This document shows positions 53,378 to 63,415 of a stretch of 64,000 nucleotides of DNA, one piece after another. The DNA is from CAVTLG01 sp963735495. Lineage in GTDB: Bacteria > Chloroflexota > Ktedonobacteria > Ktedonobacterales > Ktedonobacteraceae. Position 1 is the first letter of the stretch. Each line of letters starts with the position of its first letter. The notes beneath the pieces were generated by a model that saw nothing but the letters and a program-made list of their open reading frames with translations, did no database searches and was not told where the DNA came from. Both the position numbers and the translations under genes were made by a program. The stretch is taken from contig CAVTLG010000006.1 of assembly GCA_963735495.1 (NCBI GenBank), positions 248,001 to 312,000 of the forward strand. Reading direction: 5' to 3'.

Positions 53378-55120
53378 GTGTTATTGTTCACAACAGAGGT
53401 GAAAGTGAAAAAGACGACATTTTTGCGTACGACACGCTATGCCATCACCATGTTGGCCGCTCTTCTTTGTACGGCTGTCTCTCTCGTATTTAGCAGCACA
53501 ACGTTTGTGTTGGCAGCCTCACAGAGTAGTCCGGCTCAACGCTCAGTTATTGCCAATCAGATGGCCACTGTCCTGCAAAATCAAGTTCCATTACATGCGG
53601 ACCAGGCCAGTCGCACGCTGAGCCTATCGATAGCGTTAAATTTACGCAACGTTGCTGGTCTGCATCAGTTGCTTGCAGAGCAAAATGATCGTAGTTCGTC
53701 CCTGTATCATCAGTACTTGACGCCGCAAGAGTTTAACGACCTCTTTAGTCCAGATCAGGCAACCGTACAAAGTGTTGTACGGTACTTACGTAGTCAGAGT
53801 CTTACAGTTCAAGCAATCTCAGCCAATCATACATTGATTGATACAGTGGGCACAGAGGCGCAGGTCGAGCAAGCCTTTCATGTCACGTTTGCCGACTATG
53901 CAATTGCAGGTCGCCAGGTTTATGCGCCGACGAGCGCGCCTACCGTGCCCATGTCGTTAGCGGGAATGATCCTGAATGTAGGGGGCCTGGATGATGTTGC
54001 CAATTATCATCGCCTGAGTACAACCAGTGTAAGTGCGCATAATAGTCCTGATGGTGGCTACGATCCAGACGCTTTGCGCACGGCCTATGATACCAACTCA
54101 CTGCTTAGTAACAGTAGCGGCTCAGGTCAGACCGTCGCTATTTTCGAACTGGATGGCTACAAATCCGCTGACATCGAAAAATATCTGAGCTACTACAACC
54201 TTGGTTCTGCTAAGTATTCCGACGTCCTGGTGGATGGAGCAACCAACACGGCGGGCAGTGGCGCTCTCGAAGATGAGCTAGACCTGGAAACGGTCTCCGC
54301 TATGGCGCCTGGAGCGACACAAAAGATCTATATTGGCCCTAATAGTGATAGTGGAGTGAATGACACCTATAACCAGATGGTGACAGACGATGTAGCTCAA
54401 GTTATCAGCACCAGTTGGGGTGAGTGTGAGGCTGACTCTGGTACCTCTGAGTTGCAGACGCTGGATAACATCTTTGTGCAGGCTGCTGCGCAAGGTCAAG
54501 CTGTTTTCGCTGCCTCTGGCGATTCTGGTGCTTATGACTGTGGTACCAGTGCTCTTGGTGTTGACTCACCGGCATCTGACCCCAATGTGGTAGGTGTTGG
54601 TGGTACGACGCTCAACACAGTCCATGGTGGCACCTATGGGAGCGAGTCTACCTGGGGTAGTCCATCTGATAGTTCGGGTGGTGGTGGTGGTATTAGCGCA
54701 TACTTCTCTCGTCCTGGCTACCAGACCGGTGCGAATTTGACCAATGCGAAACGTGAAGTACCTGACATTTCGGCTGATGCTGACCCTAATACAGGGTACT
54801 CGGTCTATTGCACGGTGGTAGTGGCTGGCTGTGATAGTAGTGGTTGGATTACTATTGGTGGTACCAGCGCCGCCGCGCCTTTATGGGCCGCCATAGCCAC
54901 TGATACCAATGGCTACTTGAGTGGTTTAGGCGACAATACATTGGGAAGTGCAAGTTCATTGATCTATCGGCTTTACAACACGACACAGACGTATGCTGCC
55001 TATCACGATGTCACAACAGGCAACAACTTGTACTATGCAGCCACAACTGGCTACGATAACGCGACGGGCATTGGTTCACCTGATGCCTGGAACTTCGCCC
55101 GCGATCTCACCAGAGCGTAG
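53378..55120 (+). CDS. Secreted S53 peptidase (sedolisin/kumamolisin type)
   Basis: About 570-580 residues. A signal peptide (TMLAALLCTAVSLVFSSTTFVLAA) precedes the pro-kumamolisin activation domain (PLHADQASRTLSLSIALNLR, YHQYLTPQEFNDLFSP). The catalytic domain has Glu and Asp in ALEDELDLETVS (about 297), the oxyanion Asp in AASGDSGAYDC (about 381) and the nucleophile Ser in GGTSAAAPLWAA (about 495). Calcium-site residues are near the C-terminus (ATGIGSPDAWNF). It is an acid-active endopeptidase secreted outside the cell. The start is GTG, at 53378 or 53405; the latter has a better ribosome site. Confidence 0.95.
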   Translation: MLLFTTEVKVKKTTFLRTTRYAITMLAALLCTAVSLVFSSTTFVLAASQSSPAQRSVIANQMATVLQNQVPLHADQASRTLSLSIALNLRNVAGLHQLLAEQNDRSSSLYHQYLTPQEFNDLFSPDQATVQSVVRYLRSQSLTVQAISANHTLIDTVGTEAQVEQAFHVTFADYAIAGRQVYAPTSAPTVPMSLAGMILNVGGLDDVANYHRLSTTSVSAHNSPDGGYDPDALRTAYDTNSLLSNSSGSGQTVAIFELDGYKSADIEKYLSYYNLGSAKYSDVLVDGATNTAGSGALEDELDLETVSAMAPGATQKIYIGPNSDSGVNDTYNQMVTDDVAQVISTSWGECEADSGTSELQTLDNIFVQAAAQGQAVFAASGDSGAYDCGTSALGVDSPASDPNVVGVGGTTLNTVHGGTYGSESTWGSPSDSSGGGGGISAYFSRPGYQTGANLTNAKREVPDISADADPNTGYSVYCTVVVAGCDSSGWITIGGTSAAAPLWAAIATDTNGYLSGLGDNTLGSASSLIYRLYNTTQTYAAYHDVTTGNNLYYAATTGYDNATGIGSPDAWNFARDLTRA

Positions 55121-55539
55121 TCGAGCGTGGCTATGAGCTATAGGGCGAGGCTGCCCGATAGCGAACTTGTAGCGTGCAACGGAGGAGCAAGGTTTTGGCC
55201 CCCTGACCTTGCTTCCTCTCTTTTTGGGCGTCACCGCCAGATTTTCCTGCGCATAGAGCGCGCTCCTTACCGTTGCCTTCTGGGAAGAGAAACCATGCTG
55301 CCAGAGAAACCATGAGCCGTTTGTCTCATTAGTAGGACCTTTGACTTCATATATGCTATTATGGTCTCAAGCTTTCTTATATTGTAAACTATAGAGATGT
55401 TCCTGAGAGGGAGCAGGCGTGGGAAGGGAATGTTGCTACTAGTTGTATAGTAGGTCTGCTAATTTGTATTTCCTTGCATAGCTATCCAGCCGTCTCTATT
55501 GAGGGTGGAGGTATTTTTTTAAGTACAAAGGTAAGGCGC

Positions 55540-56508
55540 ATGCTACTGAAGCTTGTTGAATATCATTGGGTGGAGCATATTGACGATGCCTTGCTCCTCT
55601 TAGGGCGTCTTGATACCAAAACGGTGCCGCTGGCGGGTGGTACGCATCTACTTGGTTTGCATGATGACAGTATTGAGGCTGTTATTGATCTGCGTGATCT
55701 CGGGCTCGCCTATATTTCCGAGGACAATCGAGGCATTCATATTGGAGCCATGACAACCTTGCAACAGCTGGTTGATGACCCTCTCCTCAAAGAGTTTGCG
55801 GCAGGACTGCTAGCGCGAGCGGCGCTCGTCTCTTCCTCGTCGCGCCTGGTGCGTAACTGTGCAACGCTGGGTGGTACATTAGCGACCGGTATCTCTTCCC
55901 AGGCGGATCTGCTGACGGCCCTTGTGGCCCTGGATGCGGAGGTTATCGTGCGTTCTGCTTCCAGGACGCAGGTTGATTTAAGTGGTGGAACCTCTGATCG
56001 CCCTGGTTTGGCGTTGGCGGGCGTTGTCTATAAAGGGAAGCAGGAGCGGCGTATTCCTGCTAGCTCGTTCAACCTGGACCATCGTGTGCGTGAGCTGATC
56101 ATTGAGGTTGTTGTGCCGCGTCCTACAGTGAACTATGGCGCGTGCCTGCTGCGTGTTGGTCGTACACCAACTGATATTGCGCTGCTGAATGTTGCGGCGT
56201 CTGTGGAGATTGCCGAGGCGGCCTATCGACGTGTGCGCCTGGTTTTTGGAGGCTGCAACATGGAGCCTGTGCGTATGTACGCTGTAGAGCGCTATCTTGA
56301 GGGCCAGCCAGTTGCGCAGCCGCTGAACGGTCGCGCATTGCTCGATGCATTGCGGGGTGGTATGAATGCATTTCGACCGCCCGCTGATAGCCTGGTAAGT
56401 AGTAGTTACCGGCGTGTGAGTGGTCTAAGTATGGCATATCGTGCGCTTGAAGAGGCTATGACCGTAGCGTACTGGCGCAGTGTCGTTTCATCGGAGAGAG
56501 GGGTATAG
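55540..56508 (+). CDS. Xanthine dehydrogenase family FAD-binding subunit
   Basis: 322 residues from the ATG at 55540, with AAGGTAAGG upstream (a longer frame reaches 55474). It is a CoxM/XdhB-type flavin subunit: VPLAGGTHLLGL and NCATLGGTLATGISSQADLLTALVALDAEV match the FAD-binding loops. The C-terminal domain is of the CO-dehydrogenase flavoprotein type (LRVGRTPTDIALLNVAASVE). It passes electrons from the iron-sulfur/molybdenum protein encoded 6 nt downstream. Confidence 0.9.
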   Translation: MLLKLVEYHWVEHIDDALLLLGRLDTKTVPLAGGTHLLGLHDDSIEAVIDLRDLGLAYISEDNRGIHIGAMTTLQQLVDDPLLKEFAAGLLARAALVSSSSRLVRNCATLGGTLATGISSQADLLTALVALDAEVIVRSASRTQVDLSGGTSDRPGLALAGVVYKGKQERRIPASSFNLDHRVRELIIEVVVPRPTVNYGACLLRVGRTPTDIALLNVAASVEIAEAAYRRVRLVFGGCNMEPVRMYAVERYLEGQPVAQPLNGRALLDALRGGMNAFRPPADSLVSSSYRRVSGLSMAYRALEEAMTVAYWRSVVSSERGV

Positions 56509-56514
56509 AGAGCT

Positions 56515-59457
56515 ATGGAACTTGAACTGCGCATCAACGGGGTGACGGCGAGTCAGGATATTGCCCCGGGTGAGTCGTTACTCACGTTATTGCGCCGCGA
56601 GGGCTACTGTAGTGTGAAGCAGGGTTGTGAAACGGGTGAATGTGGAGCCTGTACGGTTCTGGTTGATGGGATAGCGCGACCTAGTTGTGTGATGTTAGCG
56701 GCACAGGCGGGTGGCTGTGCGCTCACTACGGCTGAAAGCCTGGGTACCGCCGAGCGTTTGCATCCTTTGCAGGCGGCCTTTATTGAAGTTGGCGCGGTGC
56801 AATGTGGCTTCTGCACGCCGGGGATGTTACTCTCCGCGCAGTCCCTCCTTGCACGTAATCCTGCGCCAACCGAGAGTGACGTGCGTGATGCACTTTCTGG
56901 CAATTTGTGCCGCTGTACCGGATACGAAAAACCCGTTCTAGCTGTCATGCGTGCGGCTGCGATCCTGCGTGGCGAAGATGTGCCTGAGCTTATTTATAAC
57001 ACCATCGATGCCACTGAAGATGTAACTCTCAATACCAGGCGTTTGCTGGCAGTCAGCGGAAGTAGCGCGCGCTTGCGCGCGGTCAGAGCCGAGAGCGTGA
57101 CGAACAAAATTCCTGCCTTGACTGCCAGTGCAGCGGTCGTTGCCAGTAAGCGTTCTGACGTACAGCAGGTGATCGGGAAGTCTCTTCCCACTATCAATGC
57201 GGCCAAACTTGCCACCGGTCAGGCGGTATTCACAGGCGATTTTGCGCTGCATGACATGCTTTACGCGTGCATTCTTACCAGCCCTCATGCACACGCCATC
57301 ATTCGGGATATCGATGTGTCGGAGGCCAGGGCGCTGTCTGGCGTGCACGCCGTATTGACCTATAAGGATATACCACATATCCCTTACTCTGCTGGCACGC
57401 ATGCGCAGGGATTGGAGGGTGTGCAAGATCAATATTGCCTGGACTCCGTTGTGCGTTATGTCGGTGATCGTGTGGCTGTGGTGGCTGCTGAGACGCCCGA
57501 GATTGCTGAACAGGCGCTTAGCCTGATCCAGGTGCGATACGATGTGCAGCCAGCTATTTTTGACCTGCGTCAGGCTTCTGAAGCGGGAGCACCGCGTTTG
57601 CATGCAGAGGCAGAGGCGCGTGGTATTTATGATGCAGCCCGTAATATCGTTGCACGTGTGCGTTCTGATGTTGGAGATGTCGAGCAGGCATTTGCTATGG
57701 CTGATCTGGTTGTTGAAGGTGAGTATTTGACTGCTCCATTACAACCGGCTCCTATGGAGAAGCATACCGCCCTGACCTATTTTGACGAGGAAGGCCGCCT
57801 GGTTGTGCGCACGAGCAGCCAGTCCCCACATACTATTCGGCGCGCGCTTTCCACGGTCCTGGGTTTACCATTGCGTCGCATTCGTATCGTCAGTTCAGCA
57901 GTAGGTGGGAGCTTCGGTGCGAAGCAAGGACTGGCCTTCGAGGACCTGTGCGCGCTGCTGACGCTGGTAACACGGCGTCCCGTCAAACTGGTCTACTCGC
58001 GCGCGGACGAGTTGCGCGCTGGCCATCCTTATCGGCAATATATTATGCGTCTGAAGACAGGTGTGAAGCGGGACGGCACCATTATTGCGAATCAATTGGT
58101 ACTGCTCGCGGATACGGGCGCGTATGCGACGCACTCGCTCATCACGCACGAAAATGCTGTGAGTGCGCTTGCGCTCTATCCCTGTCCCCATATGCGTTTT
58201 GTAGCTGAAGTGCTTTACACCAACCACGCGCCTGTCGGTACGTTTCAGGGTTATGCTTTGCCGCAGGAATGCTTTGCCCTCGAAACGCATATCGACGAAG
58301 TTGCCAGGCAGCTTGGCATCGATGCCCTGGTCTTGCGCCGTAAGAATTGGATCAAGGTTAGTGGTGAGTATCCGTTGCTAAGAGATCAGGCCGTGAACAA
58401 GGATGCGGTTTCGTTCGTTGAGAGCTGTGGTTTGCCTGCGTGCTTGAATATTGTGACGGAGAGATTGAAATGGGATGAGCGACATCGTCTTGTTGAGGAG
58501 GGTCGTTTCCGTCATGGGGTTGGTATTGCGCTGGCGCTGCACGCTACGCCCCCTGGACAGATTCCTCTCAGCGGCGCGATGATCAAGCTCAACGAGGATG
58601 GTTCCTTCGATGTTTTTAGTGGGGTGAGCGATAGTGGCAGCGGTGCTACCACGATACTGGTACAGATTGTGGCTGAAGTGCTGGGTGTCTACACCGACGA
58701 CATTCTCCTGCATACGTCCGATACGGATGTCACGCCATTTGAGGTTGCGGTCAGTGATTCTGCTCTCCTGTATGGCAGTGGCGGAGCGGTGCAGAAAGCA
58801 GCGGAGCAGATGCGTCGGCAAATTCTCTCGGTCGCAGGACGTATGCTGAATGTGCTACCCGAATCTCTAAAGACTCAGCACGCTGTGATCACTGGCCCCA
58901 ATGAGCGGCAAGTAACCATTGCGCAGGTTGCGGCGTATTCTCACGCCGTCGAAAACCGCCACATCATGACCACGGCATCCTGGAAGGCGCAGTATGCGCC
59001 AATCACCTTTGCGGTCCAGGGTGTGCAGGTTGAGGTTGATACCGAGACCGGTAGCGTACGGGTGCTCAAAGTCGTGACGGCTGTTGATGGCGGCAATCCA
59101 CTCAACCCGCAACTGGTGGAAGGGCAGATCCAGGGCAGTGTCGCGCGCGCACTTGGTCTTGCGATCAGCGAGGAGCTACTCTATGATCCGCAAGGGGCCT
59201 TGCTGACCACGAACCTGCGTGATTATCATGTCTATACGGCACCGGATATGCCCGAAATGCAGACCTATCTTATCGAGACCTCTAGCGCTGCTGGACCGTT
59301 CGGAGCCAAATCTGCCGCTGAGATTGCGCTCTATGCTATTGCTCCTGCTATTGCGAACGCCATCGCTGATGCTGTCGACGTAAAAATGCGACAACTCCCC
59401 CTCTCGCCAGAACGCCTGCTGCGTGCTTTGCACGCGAAGATGGCCAAACGTCCATAA
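56515..59457 (+). CDS. Xanthine dehydrogenase-type protein: [2Fe-2S] subunit fused to molybdopterin subunit
   Basis: 980 residues. Residues 1-160 hold the two [2Fe-2S] clusters (CSVKQGCETGECGAC...C and CGFCTPG...CRCTGY). A linker leads into the molybdenum-cofactor domain (about 215-970), with GGSFGAKQGLAFEDL, the GTFQGYALPQECFALE block and the C-terminal PFGAKSAAEIALY carrying the active-site Glu. Two polypeptides usually separate in bacteria are joined here, while FAD stays on the preceding gene. It probably oxidises hypoxanthine/xanthine or another purine, supported by the nearby adenine deaminase. The exact substrate is unproven. Confidence 0.92.
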   Translation: MELELRINGVTASQDIAPGESLLTLLRREGYCSVKQGCETGECGACTVLVDGIARPSCVMLAAQAGGCALTTAESLGTAERLHPLQAAFIEVGAVQCGFCTPGMLLSAQSLLARNPAPTESDVRDALSGNLCRCTGYEKPVLAVMRAAAILRGEDVPELIYNTIDATEDVTLNTRRLLAVSGSSARLRAVRAESVTNKIPALTASAAVVASKRSDVQQVIGKSLPTINAAKLATGQAVFTGDFALHDMLYACILTSPHAHAIIRDIDVSEARALSGVHAVLTYKDIPHIPYSAGTHAQGLEGVQDQYCLDSVVRYVGDRVAVVAAETPEIAEQALSLIQVRYDVQPAIFDLRQASEAGAPRLHAEAEARGIYDAARNIVARVRSDVGDVEQAFAMADLVVEGEYLTAPLQPAPMEKHTALTYFDEEGRLVVRTSSQSPHTIRRALSTVLGLPLRRIRIVSSAVGGSFGAKQGLAFEDLCALLTLVTRRPVKLVYSRADELRAGHPYRQYIMRLKTGVKRDGTIIANQLVLLADTGAYATHSLITHENAVSALALYPCPHMRFVAEVLYTNHAPVGTFQGYALPQECFALETHIDEVARQLGIDALVLRRKNWIKVSGEYPLLRDQAVNKDAVSFVESCGLPACLNIVTERLKWDERHRLVEEGRFRHGVGIALALHATPPGQIPLSGAMIKLNEDGSFDVFSGVSDSGSGATTILVQIVAEVLGVYTDDILLHTSDTDVTPFEVAVSDSALLYGSGGAVQKAAEQMRRQILSVAGRMLNVLPESLKTQHAVITGPNERQVTIAQVAAYSHAVENRHIMTTASWKAQYAPITFAVQGVQVEVDTETGSVRVLKVVTAVDGGNPLNPQLVEGQIQGSVARALGLAISEELLYDPQGALLTTNLRDYHVYTAPDMPEMQTYLIETSSAAGPFGAKSAAEIALYAIAPAIANAIADAVDVKMRQLPLSPERLLRALHAKMAKRP

Positions 59458-59555
59458 CGGCGAAGCGTCTCTACGCATTAACTGGTAAAGAGCCAACAGC
59501 AACAATCTTGCCTTGAGGTTTGAGCATGAACCTGATATACTCCCTGTTAGGGAAA

Positions 59556-59578
59556 CTGTTAGGGTCTGCTCCTAACAG
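59556..59578. repeat. Hairpin with duplicated half-site upstream of the LuxR remnant
   Basis: CTGTTAGG pairs with CCTAACAG (7-nt loop), and the half-site CTGTTAGGG occurs again at 59544-59552. A direct plus inverted half-site arrangement suggests a protein-binding site, or a terminator for the dehydrogenase operon. Confidence 0.4.
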
Positions 59579-59633
59579 TGCTCACCGCAGCCATCTTTTT
59601 GTGCTTTCTTCGTTCTAACTTAAGGAATGGCGC

Positions 59634-60630
59634 ATGGAAAAGCTCGCGCTGGCAGTCCCGACTGTCTAGCATGGAACGCTGATCTACGAAGACCAGGGAC
59701 AACATAGAACAGTCATGGTGGGGACACCTGTCTGGTATACCTGGCTGGAAACCGCGACGACCTTCACGTTTGCTGACGCGGAGGGAACGTTTACCGCTCG
59801 CAAGGCGCGTGCGGGGAACCGCCGTGGTGGCTGGTACTGGCGTGCCTATCGTTTCCAACACGGTCGGGTCATCCGTTGTTACCTGGGCATCTCTGCCAAT
59901 TTGACGCTGCCCTATCTGCATGAGGTGGCCTGTCGCCTGGCGGTGCGTGCTGAGGACACGATGAGCAAAAAAGCAGTGGGAGGCGCGAGGCAGGCAGCGC
60001 AGACCAGCACCTTGTCGGATGTTCCCACTCCCCTGCCCATTGTTACCACAAAATGTGCTGTCCCCCGCCTCCCTGTTCAGCATGTCCCGCGAACACGGTT
60101 GGTAGCTCTGCTGGAAAGAGGCACTATCTTCCCTTTGACGCTTGTCTCTGCGCCTGCCGGTTCTGCTCACGTCTCTGGCCCTCCAGGCTCAGGGGGAGAC
60201 GCAAAGCGCGCTGGTCCAACTTTCACGAGCGGTGGCCCTGGCTGAACCCGGCGGTTTCGTGCGTCTCTTCGCTGACGAGGGCGAACCGCTGGCCCGTCTA
60301 CTCGCTCGCATACCAGCCCAGAAACCAACCACCACAGCGTATCTTCACATGTTACTGGATGTGGCGTCTCCTGGCAGTGTGTTAGAGCACAACAGAACAC
60401 AACAACGCAGCCTCTCCGTTGTCCATCCAGGGCTGCCAGAATCTCTAAGCACTCGCGAGATGGAGGTGTTGACGGAACTGGCTACGGGAGCCTCGAATCA
60501 GGATATCGCTGCTCGTCTGGTGATTGCTCCCAATACGGCCAAGCGGCATGTAAAACACATCCTGGCCAAACTGGCTGTGACCAATCGCATGCAGGCAGTG
60601 GTGCGTGCCCGCGAACTGCACCTCCTCTAA
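59634..60630 (+). pseudogene. LuxR/MalT-type regulator with early stop and large internal deletion
   Basis: The N-terminal part (MVGTPVWYTWLETATTFTFA, RLPVQHVPRTRLVALLERG) is the start of a large ATP-binding LuxR-type regulator. The expected start MEKLALAVPTV at 59634 runs into a TAG at 59667-59669. After LTLVSAPAG (about 60155) the sequence jumps, in another frame, to the C-terminal end: AEPGGFVRLFADEGEPLARL and the LuxR helix-turn-helix LSTREMEVLTELATGASNQDIAARLVIAPNTAKRHVKHILAKL. The nucleotide-binding and repeat domains (roughly 600 codons) are missing. The gene is clearly dead, although the HTH tail is open. Confidence 0.88.
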
Positions 60631-60779
60631 CTATCCCGCGAAATACTCCCCACAATGCTCCTGAGGGAGCAAGACAACGCTCTTTCTGCACACTACACTG
60701 TTAGTGCGTGGGAGGAAATGACATGTCCTCTCTCAAAGAGGCTGGCTATGCTGGCCGCATAGATGAAAGGAAATTGTGT

Positions 60780-61751
60780 ATGAAAGCTGCAATTCTTCAC
60801 CAGTTTGGAGATGCGCCTCGTTATGAAGATTTTCCCGCACCAATTCCGGGAGAAGGCGAGATTCTTGTACAGGTAAAAGCGATAGCTCTGGAAAACATTG
60901 ATAAAGCTGTGGTAAAGGGTTCGCATTATGCAAGCCACCAGCAGATGCCGCAACTACCCGCTATCGTCGGGGTAAGTGGGATCGGCACGCTGGACGATGG
61001 CCGACTAGTTGGTTTTGGTGGCGTGTGACCACCCTATGGCGCGATGGCTGAAATGGTGGTCATTCCACAAACGCATTATGTTGCGTTTCCCGCCGAAGTG
61101 GATGCCGTGACAGCGGCGGCCCTTCCCAAATCGGCGCTCACTGCTCTCTTTCCCTTGAAGTGGGCAGCGCAGCTTCAGCCGGGCGAAACGGTGCTGGTAA
61201 ATGGCGCGACGGGCGTTTCTGGCAAACTTGCTGTCCAGATCGCTAAACTGCTTGGAGCGGGACGCGTTGTTGGTACCGGGCGCCACGAGGAGTCACTGAA
61301 GCAGCTCAGCGAACTCGGGGCGGATGCCGTTATTGATCTCAAACAATCAGATGAGCGGCTCGCTGAAGCGTTTCTCAAAGCAGCAGGAACGACAGGATAC
61401 CATATCGTCCTTGATTTTGTCTGGGGCCATCCGACAGAGGTGCTCATCAAAACGCTCGTTCCCCGCGAGTTGTCTTTTGCCAAACGCAGAGTTCGCCTTA
61501 TTCAGATTGGGGAAATGGCCGGACCGGCCATCTCGCTTACCGCTGATGCGCTACGTACCTCGGGTCTTGAAATTTACGGTGCGAGCGCGAGCCTTTCTCC
61601 TGAAGCCATCGCCGAAGGGACCAATCAGGTTTGGGACTGGATTAAAGCGGGAAAGCTCTCTATGGACATTGAACGAGTGCCCCTCAAAGATGTGGAAAGT
61701 GCCTGGCAGCGCACTGACTTGTATGGCAAAAGGATCGTGATTGTTCCCTAA
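60780..61751 (+). pseudogene. Zinc-free quinone oxidoreductase-like (MDR) protein with one in-frame stop
   Basis: An alcohol dehydrogenase-like GroES domain (MKAAILHQFGDAPRYEDFPA) is followed by a Rossmann domain with the NADPH motif GATGVSGKLAVQIAKLLGA. The frame is continuous except for one TGA at 61026-61028, in VGFGGV-TGA-PPYGAMAEMVV, where relatives usually have Arg (CGA to TGA is a single change). Either the protein is lost, or a second fragment starts at the ATG at 61044. A start at 60723 (with GGAGGAAA) would add 19 residues. Confidence 0.85.
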
Positions 61752-61844
61752 TCGCCATGCGAGGAATGAGCGTATGAAAGAAGTCCGGGTAGGAGGAACG
61801 ATCTATCGCCGCGCTCGCTGCGACAAATGGAGCCAGATAAGCAG

Positions 61845-61872
61845 CACGAGGAGACGAATAGGTCTCCTCGTG
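61845..61872. terminator. Strong hairpin after the oxidoreductase gene
   Basis: CACGAGGAGAC-GAATAG-GTCTCCTCGTG, an 11-bp perfect stem 93 nt after the stop. No T run follows. The remaining gap up to 62165 shows no gene. Confidence 0.5.
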
Positions 61873-62165
61873 AGTTCAATGTCTCCTTTCTCTCCGCTTT
61901 GAAAACACAGCAATGCTCAGGAAACGTGTGCCTTTTGCCGGGTTGCTGACGTATATTTGTATAGACGGAAGTATCTCCTAAGTTCCTCTTAATAAATGAC
62001 TTTTGCGTGCTGCTATGCAGTGTCTTCTGCTCCGTCATGTTCGGGTTCTTGTAGTATTTCCGCTCGTAGTGTCTAAGTACTATAGCCATTTTTATCGATG
62101 GTTGCTCCTATCAATCCCTGCTATAATGCGTGTAAAACTAAGATTAATGCAGATTGGAGCCGCTT

Positions 62166-63185
62166 ATGGCGCGTCGTTTTCATCCACGAAGCACTCCTGA
62201 AGAAAATCTACGTATGGCTATACGCTCGAATTCCTGGAAGGTTTTGCTTTTAGCTGTGGTGCTGATTATACTGATAATACCTGTATATAGATATGCAGCT
62301 CGTATTGGGGGAAATATATTACCAGGAGCCACACAATTTTTCTATAAGATGACCAGCCCTGTTATGCCGACGCCCACGGCAATGCCTACGTACCTGGCGG
62401 CATTTCCTCAAGTTGGGTCAGTGCTCTACACTGTGCTGGATGGTGATTCCTGCGATGGTATTTTAACTGATCATATGAACATGATCGATGCCAGTCAGAC
62501 CTTTAGTGATGCTAACCCTAACACTGTGAGCGCTTTGGATAGCGTCCTTGGTAAGAATTGCCATGCGCTACAGCCTGGTATGGTGGTGCCACTCTCGCCG
62601 CAGTATCCGCTGGTGGCGTTTGGTGGCAAGGTGCTGAAGATCACGGCCACGTCGCCGCAGCAATTAGTACCGACACCTTTAATCAATGTGCCGGGCGTGT
62701 CGCAGTCCGCCCCTGATTGTGCTAATGGCTGCTTGCTTACATTGCAGGTTGGGCCGCAGGCACAGGTGAGATTGGCAGTACAGACAGAGTTGGTGATCCA
62801 TATAGGTTCCTGGGTCTGGGCGCAGGCCATGCTTCCGCAGAAAAAGGTGTCTGGTTTTAGTAACTATCCCTATACTGATGCACGTTTGACGTTCAACAAT
62901 ATTACGCTACGAGCCTGTGATTTACAGGTTGATGACACGCATGATGACAATTCGCTCTCTTGCGACCAGCTGACGCCGAATACCATTGATGATGATGGGG
63001 GAGCCTGGATGTATGGTGTCGCAGGTGCCAGTGGCCTTGGTCACTGGAAATATCCCTTGCACCTGGCTACGGGAACACAGGTTTTGCTCTGGCTTACCGT
63101 CGATAAGGACGGCAACCTGAAATACCAGGCGGGCAATCCCATCTATCGCTATAATGCGGATACTCATGTGTACGTAAAAGTCTAA
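62166..63185 (+). CDS. Membrane-anchored protein with LysM-like region
   Basis: 339 residues from the ATG at 62166 (MARRFHPRSTPEENLRMAIR). A basic N-terminus and one membrane helix (KVLLLAVVLIILIIPVYRY) are followed by an extracellular Thr/Pro linker (MPTPTAMPTYLAAFPQ). The region VLYTVLDGDSCDGIL...SALDSVLGKNCHALQPGMVVPL resembles LysM (Y-T-V-x-x-G-D-S with a closing L-x-P-G-x-x-L-x-L). The C-terminal half is beta-rich with paired cysteines and is not recognised. It probably binds the cell wall. It lies upstream of a Ser/Thr kinase gene, separated by a MITE-like element. Confidence 0.75.
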   Translation: MARRFHPRSTPEENLRMAIRSNSWKVLLLAVVLIILIIPVYRYAARIGGNILPGATQFFYKMTSPVMPTPTAMPTYLAAFPQVGSVLYTVLDGDSCDGILTDHMNMIDASQTFSDANPNTVSALDSVLGKNCHALQPGMVVPLSPQYPLVAFGGKVLKITATSPQQLVPTPLINVPGVSQSAPDCANGCLLTLQVGPQAQVRLAVQTELVIHIGSWVWAQAMLPQKKVSGFSNYPYTDARLTFNNITLRACDLQVDDTHDDNSLSCDQLTPNTIDDDGGAWMYGVAGASGLGHWKYPLHLATGTQVLLWLTVDKDGNLKYQAGNPIYRYNADTHVYVKV

Positions 63186-63201
63186 CTTAAACTTCCTGGT
63201 T

Positions 63202-63415
63202 GTAACTACTCAGGTCGGCTAGCAAAGGGAGCCGCGTAGGGACAATCCCTGGCGGTTGTCCGGGTTGGTCTTCCACCAGAGACGGGCCGCCGCCAGGGAC
63301 GCCAAGACCTTTTTCCCTCGCCTAACGTCGCAGATGGGCCAGCAAAAAAGGTCTTGGCTCGGCCCCTACGCGTGCTTCCATGGCTCCTGAAATGGTACCT
63401 CACCTGAGTAGTTAC
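63202..63415. mobile_element. MITE-like element (214 bp)
   Basis: Perfect 14-bp terminal inverted repeats, GTAACTACTCAGGT and ACCTGAGTAGTTAC, enclose a GC-rich, non-coding interior that can fold on itself (GTAGGGAC/GCCCCTAC-type pairs, AAGACC/GGTCTT). No target duplication is certain, though both flanks contain CTGGTT. Confidence 0.75.

Noticed and set aside
61026..61028. TGA read as selenocysteine
   Set aside because: The position normally holds Arg in this family, no SECIS-like hairpin directly follows, and no selenocysteine machinery is in the window.
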